Origin: Candidatus Nitrospira nitrosa
GTDB lineage: Bacteria; Nitrospirota; Nitrospiria; Nitrospirales; Nitrospiraceae
Reading direction: 5' to 3'
Assembly (NCBI RefSeq): GCF_001458735.1
Contig: NZ_CZQA01000009.1
Span: 310,001-374,000 of the forward strand
Length of the DNA: 64,000 nucleotides
This document shows, piece by piece, positions 52,701 to 61,500 of this stretch. Positions within the stretch are counted from its first letter, which is position 1. Each line of letters begins with the position of its first letter. A program made the position numbers and the translations under genes. Below the pieces are notes generated by a model. That model was not told the origin of the DNA and ran no database searches. It worked only from the letters and a program-made list of their open reading frames with translations.

Positions 52701-55565
52701 CAGCACAGTGATGGTCGAAGGAATCATATAGTCCGGCAAAAGAACCGCCAGACAAGACCGAACCGCGTCCGGATCGAGATCGGCCGGCGCCGCCACATAG
52801 GCGGCAAGCTGCTTGGTCCCGTCGGCCGCTTCGCGCACGACTACAACGGCATCCTTGACTCGACTATCGCTCCGCAACTGCGCTTCGATCTCTCCCAACT
52901 CGACCCGGAACCCTCGGACCTTTACTTGATTGTCCACGCGGCCTTGGAATTCGACGGAACCGTCTGGTCGATATCGCGCCCGATCTCCGGTACGGTACAG
53001 ACGAGCACCGGCCAGCCCGCCGAACGGATTCGGCACGAATCGCTCCGCGGTCAGGTCAGGCCGATCGAGATACCCCCTCGCCAACCCCCCACCTCCGATA
53101 CACAACTCGCCGGAGACTCCCACCGGTGCGGGTTCACCATCCTGGTTCAAAATGAACACTTGGCTGTTGACCAAAGGCCGTCCGATAGGAATGCTGCCGT
53201 GCACGTCCCCTTCTAGGTCAATGTGATGGGTGAGTACTCCGATCGTCGTTTCCGTGGGGCCGTAGTGATTGATCATTCGGCAATCGGGTGCAAGGGTTCG
53301 GATCCGTTCGACCAGGCTGCGATGAACGGCTTCGCCGCCGAGGATCAAGCAACGCCGTGGAAGCACATGTTCAGGCCGTCCTGCTTCCAGTAGGCCTGCC
53401 AGATGGCTCGGTACGATTTTTAGGACGTCGATCCGGTGACCGGTCATGTAGTCCGCGACGGCGTCGGGATCGAATCCCCGATCTACCGACAGGACATGAA
53501 GAGTACGACCCGAACAGAGTGAACCGAAGATAGAGGTATTGCCGAGATCCGCCGCGACCGTGGATACGGTCGCGAAACTGGCCATCTCGTCGAGCGAGAG
53601 ACGCTCCATGAGTCCTGACACGTAGTTGACAACCTGTCGATGCTCTACGGCGACGCCCTTCGGTCGTCCGGTGGACCCGGACGTATAGATGACGTAAGCC
53701 AAATTCTCCGGTCGTACGTCTCGCCTCAACGGTTGATCAGCTCCAGCCAAGATGGCCGGCCAGTCGCGGTCCAGATAAATTTGTCGCACAGTCGTGTCAT
53801 GGGAGAGGTCCCCGGTTGCGACCTGCATGAGGACCACCCGTGCGTCGCTGTCCGACAGCATAAAAGCCAACCGTTCTTTCGGAAGCTTCGGGTCAAGCGC
53901 CACATAGGCACCACCCGATTTGAGCACGCCGAGCAATCCGACGATCAAGTCCAGCGATCGTTCCACACAGAGTCCCACCCGCACGTCAGGACCGACTCCG
54001 AGATTTTGCAAATACCGGGCAAGCTGATCCGCTTTGGCATTCAACTCTCCATAGGTCAAAGACCGTCCCTCATAGACGACGGCGGTGGTATCCGGCTGTT
54101 CCTGTGCCCGCTGCTCAATCCGTTCATGGATACATTCTTCGTCCACCGGAACCGTGGTGCGGTTCCAGTCCATCAAAAGGCGGATTCGCTCTCCATCGCC
54201 GAGCGGAGACAGTTCCGCCAACCGAGCCTCCGGCCGCTCCGCCATCGTCATCAACAAGGTGCGGTAGTACCCGATGAGCCGCTTGATGTCCTCGTGCGCA
54301 AACCGCTCACGCGCATAGGACAGAATCAACCGCACCTCTGCCGCCGGTTCGACCATCAGCGAGAGTGGATAGTTATTACGACCAGCCGTCAAAACATACT
54401 CGGCATCCTGTCGGGGTGGAGCCATGGGCGTGATTCTCAAGCCGAGCTGATCCTGGTCGCTCTCATCCTCCGGGTAACTTTCAAAAACCAGGATGCTCTC
54501 GAACAACGACCGCCCTCCCGACACGTCGCTCCAGCGCTGAATTCTCGACAGGGGTGTCCACTCATACTGCCGCAGCAGGCTGTTCTGTTCTTGGAGCGAG
54601 GCAAGCCAATCCCCCAGCTTGGCATCTGGAGAGATGGTGACTCGAACCGGCAACGTGTTGATGAACAGTCCAACCATGACGTCTGAGCCGGGGAGTTCCG
54701 CCGGCCGCCCCGAGACCGTCGCGCCGAACAGGACTTCGCGTTCTCCGGTGCAGCGGTGCAACAGGATCGACCACGCTCCTTGCGCTAATGTGTTGAAGGT
54801 GAGCCGCCGCCGTTTGGCGGAAGTGGTCAACGTTTCGACTTCTGCCTTCGACAGGCGCAGTTCCTGTTCCGCATATGGCAGAGATTTCAGTTCTTCCGAG
54901 GTCACTTGTTGCGGCGTCTGCAGCGGCAACGCCGTTGGTGTCTCAAATCCCGCCAGATTGGTCCGCCAAAACGTCTCGGCAGCCTGCAAGTCGCGGCTCC
55001 GCAACCAGTTGAGGTACTCGGCATAGGGTCTCACGGGCGGCAGCAACGGCTGCCGCCTCTGCACGAGCGCGTCGTAACAGATCAGCACCTCACGCAACAA
55101 CAACGCGACACTCCAACCATCCAGTAAAATATGGTGGTGGCTGTTGATGAAATACCAGCGACTGTCCTCGATTCTGATCAGTGTGAGCCGCATCATGGGC
55201 GGCAGAAGCAGATCAAACGGCTTTCGACGATCCTCGCGCAGAAGGACCGCCAGCGATTCGTCCCAGGATTCACTGTGGTGGGCACGCCAATCGAGGATTT
55301 GAAGTGGAACCCGCACATCGCGCCGCGCGACCTGCATAGGCTGCTTGACGCCCTCCCAGACGAAACTGGTGCGCAGGATGGGATGACGCTCCATCACCGT
55401 GCGCCAGGCCTCCTCAAATGATTTGAGGTCCAGCTCTCCGTCAATGACGAAGCCGGTCTGCGTGAAATAAGGATCCGCGGCCGCGTCGGACACGGCATGG
55501 AAGAGCAATCCTTCCTGAAGAGGAGAAAGATAGTGAATTGATTCGATGTCTTTTTTCTTACTCAT
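46704..55565 (-). CDS. NRPS-B: C-A(Asp)-PCP-C-A(Gly)-PCP-C-TauD hydroxylase
   Basis: A 2953-residue NRPS. C1 HHHILLDGWS (about 145). A1 (about 630) code D-L-T-K-I-G-H-I-G-K, Asp. PCP1 IGGDS (about 1018). C2 HHAILDG (about 1239). A2 (about 1713) code D-I-L-Q-L-G-L-V-W-K, Gly. PCP2 LGGHS (about 2090). C3 with HHIAADAW (about 2288). Then, in place of A-PCP, a TauD/SyrP-like Fe(II)/2-oxoglutarate dioxygenase (about 2600-2953): HNESSH (iron His and Glu, about 2733), GGETPIVDCRK, and distal His in LVAHARLPF with GPRKIVVAM (about 2923). It should beta-hydroxylate a carrier-bound residue, most likely Asp on the next protein. Starts 16 bases after NRPS-A. Confidence 0.95.
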   Translation of the reverse strand: MSKKKDIESIHYLSPLQEGLLFHAVSDAAADPYFTQTGFVIDGELDLKSFEEAWRTVMERHPILRTSFVWEGVKQPMQVARRDVRVPLQILDWRAHHSESWDESLAVLLREDRRKPFDLLLPPMMRLTLIRIEDSRWYFINSHHHILLDGWSVALLLREVLICYDALVQRRQPLLPPVRPYAEYLNWLRSRDLQAAETFWRTNLAGFETPTALPLQTPQQVTSEELKSLPYAEQELRLSKAEVETLTTSAKRRRLTFNTLAQGAWSILLHRCTGEREVLFGATVSGRPAELPGSDVMVGLFINTLPVRVTISPDAKLGDWLASLQEQNSLLRQYEWTPLSRIQRWSDVSGGRSLFESILVFESYPEDESDQDQLGLRITPMAPPRQDAEYVLTAGRNNYPLSLMVEPAAEVRLILSYARERFAHEDIKRLIGYYRTLLMTMAERPEARLAELSPLGDGERIRLLMDWNRTTVPVDEECIHERIEQRAQEQPDTTAVVYEGRSLTYGELNAKADQLARYLQNLGVGPDVRVGLCVERSLDLIVGLLGVLKSGGAYVALDPKLPKERLAFMLSDSDARVVLMQVATGDLSHDTTVRQIYLDRDWPAILAGADQPLRRDVRPENLAYVIYTSGSTGRPKGVAVEHRQVVNYVSGLMERLSLDEMASFATVSTVAADLGNTSIFGSLCSGRTLHVLSVDRGFDPDAVADYMTGHRIDVLKIVPSHLAGLLEAGRPEHVLPRRCLILGGEAVHRSLVERIRTLAPDCRMINHYGPTETTIGVLTHHIDLEGDVHGSIPIGRPLVNSQVFILNQDGEPAPVGVSGELCIGGGGLARGYLDRPDLTAERFVPNPFGGLAGARLYRTGDRARYRPDGSVEFQGRVDNQVKVRGFRVELGEIEAQLRSDSRVKDAVVVVREAADGTKQLAAYVAAPADLDPDAVRSCLAVLLPDYMIPSTITVLEALPLTANGKIDRAALPDPEQGRAQPNDSYVSPRNEVETTLAQIWGEVLHLDRVGIHDNFFTIGGDSILCLQVVARAHRAALKVSPKLVFQHNTVAAIAAALEAAGSVVDEPIGRAETVTSKPFAFAGGHEEQVRTLLALHGAELEDLYPASPIQQGMLFHSLHGEDAGAYHNQVVYAFTQGLDPEVFEDAWQHAVDRHTILRTGFVWDVAPELLQAVVRRAQLSVEHLDWRHLAHEAARQDVLRDYLSADRLRGFTFDRPPLMRLTLIRRTERSWWIVWSLHHAILDGSCQALLVQEVMTTYERLRRGEAVAVTPAPSYREYIRWSLQQDLSAAEQFWREYLRGFEQPTRLPEQVADSAAESAPYGEQRVELPPSVLRGLEQLARFQHVTLNTVIQGAWALLLRRYCDTGDVMFGVTVSGRPQELMGSDSVLGVFINTMPLRVRMVPVEQLGDWLRTLQAVNVELRQYEATPLVQIQGWSDIQRGTSLFDSVLVFQNYLLDKTVQEYGSTFGIESVDVEGWTNYPLTITVVPEERLTAIFSYDRRRLSDEMIGQVVRHWTGILDEMIRKPDARLSELSILSDQERQQLLKDWCDQRRFNMGDQCLPDLFETQVARTPERIALSDNGVDVTYRELDAKANQLAHYLRKRGVGPDVKVGICLERSRNLLVAMLGVLKAGGAYVPLDPTYPTERLSYMLHDAQVSVVVAQGSLPVNLEIKQRAVIDLYDWELIGRESREKPPVPRSLDQLAYVIYTSGSTGRPKGVMVRQGSAVNFLLAMQDTLQLSSQDVLAATTSISFDIALLEWFLPLVVGAKVVVLSRDIVVDGPRLAQALVQRGVTVMQATPSGWRLLLDAGAVPPVRVLCGGEALSRELANKFLAQGLEIWNLYGPTETTVWSMMARVSECDEAVPLGRAIASTQIYLLDAEANLVPIGVSGELYIGGDGVARGYWQRPDLTAERFTPDPFGTKPGQRLYRTGDQARYRLDGTLEFLGRVDHQVKIRGHRIELGEIESRLRQHPAVRETVVMAREDRPGDKRLVAYVVSESTARDASMIRSFTAETLPDYMVPAVVMFLDSLPLTPNGKIDRKALPMPEDSDLSPCGDAPRTAVEEIVAGIWAEILGVKHVGIHDNFFELGGHSLLATQVVSRIRTSFQIDLPLRNLFEAPTVEALSAVIEQACSGEDKVTSAPLVSLDRLGPLPLSFAQQRLWFLSQLEPDGWSYNLPFALRLTGTLDADALSKSFEQVIARHETLRTTFREVNGEPVQLIGTADEFVLPLDDLSGLPDDRRDEAVREAASVEVRRSFRLDQDRPIRARLLRLAERHYVLLVTLHHIAADAWSMTLLANEVAVFYQALVGQAGNLGEVLPTLPIQYADFARWQRQRLQGSVLDGHLAYWKQRLGVNPPVLKLPTDRPRPAVQTFRGARHLFTIPAEHADRLRALSRKQGVTLFMTFLAAFNTLLFRTTGQEDILVGTDVANRNREETEGLIGFFVNLLPLRTDLGSNPTFLELLGQVRRTALEAYAHQDLPFEKIVEALKLKRDLGGNPLVQALLVLQNVPPPSMELPGLEVGALEFESEVARFDLALFMEDAEDGLTGLWQYNTDLLDASTIAVLSDRFVTLLGSIVAHPEARLSAIEILSHTEKESAMIEAKQREESRFKRFKNIQPKAVPLAQRTLVERGYLEADQTLPLVIQPAVEDVDLAAWGQDNREKVEQELLAHGAILFRGFSLKGAEDFEQVAQALCPTLFGEYGDLPREKAGRHLYGSTPYPADRTILFHNESSHLHRWPLKQSFFCVQAAQQGGETPIVDCRKMCERLRPELREKFQELALMYVRNFTPGFDVSWQDFFHADDKAVVEQICRQHGVEWDWTSDGGLRTRQICPAIIKHPRTGDWVFFNQIQLHHISYLEPAVRSSLVDVLGIERVPRNVYFGDGSPIEDDVAAEIGELYERTSVRFPWQNGDLLMLDNMLVAHARLPFVGPRKIVVAMGEMINQRDVLAVTV

Positions 55566-55581
55566 GTCAGTCCCAAGTACA

Positions 55582-58500
55582 TTAGTTCATTTGTTCCAAG
55601 ATCGCGTCCAGCGCGTCTTGCTCCAGTTCCACATTCGGAAAATCCGACGGTGTGTACCCGCCGGCGTCGGCAGACAAACAATGGGCGATCAACGTCTGCA
55701 GGGCTTTGAGGTACGCCGCCGCGAGAGACCTGATCGTGCCGGGACGGTAGCGCTCGCGACTGTATGTCCACATGACTTCCAGGCATCCGTTCACGACCGA
55801 CGCATTGATATCGAGTTCGTATTCCATGGGATTGTCCGGATCATGCTCCTTGCCGACCGATTCGGAGGACAGAACGAAGGGCGACTCGTCCGTGGCGACG
55901 GCGTCGAACTGTCCGAGGTAGTTGAAACTCACCGGAACCCCTGCCTCGGTATGATCCTTGGCGGCCCCGAGACCATCCTTCGTCAAATACCGAGCGATGC
56001 CGTAGCCGATACCGCGGCTCGGAATCCGCCGCAGTTGTTCCTTCACAGTCTTGAGTGATTCTCCGGGAGATAGGGAAGGCGTCGCATCTAACGTGACGGG
56101 AAATACACAGGTGAACCATCCGACCGTGCGTGAGACATCCAGATCAGGGAACAGATCCTCTCGCCCATGCCCTTCCAGATCGATCGTCACCCGATCAAGA
56201 CCGGTCCACTTGCCGAGGGTCTGCGCCAATGCCGTCAACAGCACATCATTGATCTGAGTTGCGTATGCGGCAGATACTCGATGTAACAACGCTTCCGTGT
56301 TCTCTTCGTCCAATGACAGGGTCAGTGTCTCTGCCGCCGCCTCTCGATCGCTGCCGGTTGGATTATCGACAGGCAACGCGATTGATTCTCGCTCTTGCAC
56401 CGTCAGCCAAACGGCGGAAGACGAATCCTTCATCACTTCCGCTTCGGCATATCGCTGTAACCGTTCGGCCCACTGGCGGAACGAAGTCGTTTTAGGTGGT
56501 AGTTGTACCAGCCGGTTTTCAACCGCCTGCCGGTATACAGTTTGCAAATCCTCTAAGAGGATTCTCCAGGAAACCCCGTCCACCGCCAGATGATGCAGCA
56601 CAATCAGCAGTCGATCAGGCAAACCTTTCCCCATTTCGAACCAGACTACCTGCAAGAGCGGCCCTTCCGAGATGTTCAAACTCCCTTGCCACCGCGTGGC
56701 CTGCGCTTCGAACGATGCCTGGCGTTCCGGATCGGATAGCGCCGCCAAATTCACCCGATGAACGAATGGGCCCGACGGAATCGGCGCATGCAATTGACGC
56801 CACCCCTCGTCCGTCTGTACGAATCGAAGCCGCAGCGCGTCATGATTGGCGATGAGCGCCGCCACAGCGGTCTCCAAAGCGGACTCCACGATCGGCTCTT
56901 TCGCTTCCAGCAGAACCGATTGATTCCAGTGATGTGGATTGACCAGCGGCAACTCGAAAAACGCGCATTGAATGGGTGTCAACGCCGCTTCACCAGTGAT
57001 CGCTCCCTGCTCCGCCTCCAACGCGACCACCGCTTCTCGTCCGGCCACCGCCGCAAGCTCGGCCACCGTCTGGTGTTGGAAGATCTGACGGGGGCTCAGC
57101 ATCAGCCCGATCTGTTTCGCTCGTGCAATCACTTGCAAACTCACGATAGAGTCGCCGCCAAGTTCAAAGAAGTTCTCCTGCGTGCCGACCTGCGGCAATC
57201 CCAACACTTCTTCCCAGATTTTCGCGAGTGCCGCCTCTGCCGGCGTGGCAGGAGGCCGGTAGGAATGTTCCGTCTGTCCCCCCATGTCAGGCGCGGGTAG
57301 TGCGCGACGGTCAATTTTTCCGTTCGAGCTCCGTGGTAATGCATTCAGAACAACGATGGAACTCGGAACCATATAGTCCGGCAACGCGTCTTGCAGCCGA
57401 CACCGCACTTCCTGAACATCAAACGTTTCCGGAGCATCGGGCGTCACGTAGGCCACCAACCGTCGCTGCCCAGGCTGGTCTTCACGGGCCATCACCACGG
57501 CTTCCAGAATCCCTGGTTGCTCCAGCAGTCTGGCCTCGATTTCGCCCGGCTCGATGCGATAACCATGGATCTTTATCTGGTGATCCGTGCGCCCAACAAA
57601 CTCGATGGTGCCGTCCGTCCGATAGCGAGCAAGGTCACCTGTGCGATACAGTCGTGCTCCGGCGTCCGGCCCAAAGGGATCCGGCACGAAGGCCGCCGCA
57701 GTCCGCTCGGGATCACGGAGATAGCCGCGGCCCACTCCTGTTCCTCCGATACAGAGTTCACCGGCTGTGCCGATGGGCACGGGAGTCAAATGGCGATTCA
57801 AAATGTAGAGGCGCAGACCCGGGATAGGTCGGCCGATCGGCACCGAACGATCCGGATCATCCGGAGAGCGACGCATCACATGGGTGGCCACGTCATCCGA
57901 ACATTCGGCAGGACCATACGCATTCATAAGTGGAATAGCCGGGTAACGCGCAAACCATCGACGACAGAGGGACGACGGCAAGGCCTCGCCCGTCGGCAAT
58001 ACCCACCGCAGCTTGGACAGAGCGGGTACGCGGCTCTCGACGGCCAGAAGCCCCTGCAGCACCGCTGGAACCGGCTCAACGATAGTGATGCCGGCCTCGT
58101 CCAAATGGTGCAACAGTGCCGTTGGATCATGGGCCACATCGTCCGGAACGATGTGCACCGTCGCCCCGCACAACAGGGCCGCGAGAAACTGCCAGACGGA
58201 AATATCGAAACATTGTGAGGCGGTCTGCGCGACGACATCGCCGGTTGTCATGTTCAGACTATCGAGCTTGGACAGGATATTGTTCAGCATGCCGTTCTGC
58301 TCGACCATTACACCTTTTGGTGCGCCGGTCGAACCGGATGTATAGATCAGATAGGCCAAACGTCCTGGCGGATGGATCGGTTGGGGTCCGACGGGATCGA
58401 TGTGCTGCTCCGTCACCTGTTCGATGATCAATACCCGCGGCTGCTTGTCAGGGGGAAGTATGCGCAATACGTCTGCAGCTCGAGCTTCCCATTCCCGCGT

Positions 58501-61500
58501 CACCAACAAAACGCAGGGGCGACTCAGCGCCATAATCTGCGCCATACGCTGTTGAGGATGCCGAGGATCCAACGGCAGATAGGCTCCGCCCGCTTCCAAG
58601 ACGCCGAGCATCATCGCCAGCAGTTCGGGGCTCCGTTCTCCAAGCACAGCGACGACCGAGTCCGGACCGACTCCAGCTTCCGCTAACGCATCCGCCGTCT
58701 TGCTCGTCCGTCGATGAAGCTCCCGATAGGTCCAACTCCGCGCCCGACACACGACCGCCGGTGATTCGGGCGTGCGTTCCACCTGCTCCGTGAACCGTGT
58801 GACATAGTCAGGCGTCAAATGGGGACCAGGAACATTGTTCCACTCGACAAGTTGCCGATGACGCTCGCTTTCCGGCATGGAAAAGGTATCGTGTAGTCGT
58901 CTTTCCGGCTTGGCGACCATGGAGGCCAGAATGTTCAGAAAGCCGTCCGCGAACCGCCGAACCGTGCTCTCGTCGAAAAGGTCCCGGTTGTACTCGAATG
59001 ACCCAGACAGCCTGTCGGTCTCAACCACCATGTCCAGCGACAAGTCGAACAGCGCCGTGCCCGGATCGATCTCGATGTTTTCCACCTGCAGTCCCGGTGT
59101 CTCCATTGATTGTTCCGCCGGCGTCTGCAAGGTGAACATGACTTGAAAGAGCGGAGAATGGCTCAAGTTTCGTTCCGGTTGAAGGGCCTCCACCAGATGC
59201 TCGAAGGGGAGATCTTGATGCGTCTGGGCGCCCAGGACTTCATGTCTCACCCGATCCAACAGATCAATCCAGCGCGGGTTGTCCGGAATATCCGTTCGCA
59301 ACACCAGCGTATTGACGAACAATCCGATGATCTCTTCCACTTCGACCCGGAGCCGGTTTGCGACAGGGCTGCCGACCAGAATGCTGGTCCGGCCGCTGTA
59401 ATGGTGGAGCAACGCCGTGAAGGCTGTGAGCAGCGTCATGTACAACGTGAGACTGTGCCGACGGCTGAAGGCCGTCGTTTCCATCAGTAACTCCTTGGGC
59501 ACGATAAACTCGCAGCATGCGCCACGATAGGTCTGCACGGTCGGACGAGGCCGATCGGTCGGCAACTCCAATGAAGCCGGCGCATCTCCCAAACGGTCCT
59601 TCCAATAGGCAAGCTGATTCTCCAGAACAGCCCCCTGCATCCAGTCGCGCTGCCAGACTGCATAGTCGGCGTACTGTATGGGCAACGGAGGCAACGCGGC
59701 CGGTTGCCCTGAAAGACCGGCCTGGTAGTACGTCACCAATTCCCTAATCAAGACGTCCATCGCCCAACCGTCGGAGACGATGTGATGCAGGGTTATCAGC
59801 AGCACATACTCTTCTTCCTCCACGCGCCAGGCTCGCGCGCGTACCAGCGGGTCACGGGTCAGGTCGAAAATCCGCTGTACCTCGAATTCGCTCTGCTTGA
59901 TCAACTCTGCCTGCTGCTTTTCCGCGGGGATCCCGCGAAGATCGACCAAGGGAATGTCGATCATCACAGACGGCAGCACGACCTGCGTCGGTTGCCCGTC
60001 GATTTCCTGGAATAGAGTCCGCAATGCTTCGTGCCTTTCGATCACCTGATTGAGACCGGTCGTCAAGAGATTCAGATCCAACTTGCCCCGCAGGCGGAAC
60101 CCTGCGGGTAAATTGTAGAAGGGGCTGTCCGGCTCCAACTGCGCAAGAAACCAGAGACGCTGTTGGGCGAAGGACGCGGGCAGCGGACCGGTGCGGGCCA
60201 CCGGTACCAACTGTGGCGCCTGAACTACCGCGCCGTTTTCCCTGGCGCGATCCACAGCTGCGGCCAGAGCCGAGATGGTGGTGGATTCGAACACGGTCCG
60301 CAGCGAAAGCTCGACGTGGAATGTGCCGCGGAGCCTTGACATGATCTGCGTCGCCAGCAACGAATGCCCTCCCAACTCGAAGAAATCATCGTGAACACCG
60401 ACCCGCTCGACCCCCAACACGTCGGACCAGATGCCTGCCAGAATTTCCTCTGTCGCCGTGCGCGGCGCCGCATAGGACCTGGCGAACTGATCGCCTAGAT
60501 CCCATGCCGCCAGAGCGAGGCGATCGATCTTACCGTTCGGCGTGCGCGGCAGCACGGGCAAGGGCACAAACGCCGTCGGCACCATGTACTCAGGAAGTTG
60601 CGTCTGCAACAGCTCACGCACTGCCGGCACGTCCAGGCCTCTCTCCTCGTGTCCGACGAGAAAGGCTGCCAATCGTTTTTCGCCCCGCGCGTCCGTATGC
60701 AGCAGCACGGCGGCTTCGCGGATGAGCGGACTCGACAATAGATGTGTTTCGATCTCGCCCAATTCGATCCGAAACCCGCGCAGCTTGATCTGTTGATCGA
60801 TACGTCCGACGAATTCGATGGCACCGTCCCGCCGATAGCGGGCCAGATCACCGGTCTGATACATCCGCGCGCCCGGTTTGGACCCAAACCAGTCCGGCAA
60901 AAACACTTCGGCGGTGCGAGCCGGATCTTGCAAATAGCCACGGCCCACGCCGACTCCCGCTACATATAGTTCCCCGGCAACCCCTGGCGGTACCGGCTCC
61001 AGCCAAGCGTTCAGAACATGCAGCCGAATTCCTTCGATCGGACGGCCGATCGGCATGTTCGTCTGGTCGGTAGCAGGTGGCTCATGAATAGGATGAACGG
61101 CCACGTCGTCCGCACATTCCGCCGGTCCATAGGCATTCAACAGCGGGATTGCTGGATAGCGGGCCAGCCATTGTCGACATACCGGTGGCGGCAGGGCTTC
61201 TCCGGTCGGCAAGACCCATCTGAGCTTTTGCAGCCGTGGCACGGCACCGGATTCCGTTTCCGATGCGACATCCAACAGTCCTTGAAGAAGAGCCGGTACG
61301 GTTTCGAGAATGGTGATCTCCATTCGTTCAAGATGCGAGAGTAGAAGAAAAGGGTCGCGCGACATCTCATCGGGAACAATGCTGGTTCTGGCACCACACG
61401 TCATCGCCGTGAGGAACTGCCAGACAGAGATGTCAAAACATTGTGAAGCGGTCTGCGCAATCACGTCGGATGGTGCCAGCGCTAACCCCGATACCTTGCT

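Noticed and set aside
53640-54686. Long plus-strand open frame (348 codons) opposite NRPS-B
   Set aside because: Composition is a mirror of the NRPS coding strand (Arg, His, Pro and Gln rich) with no family pattern. Similar antisense frames occur all along the GC-rich NRPS genes, e.g. 47910-48815 and 46695-47366.
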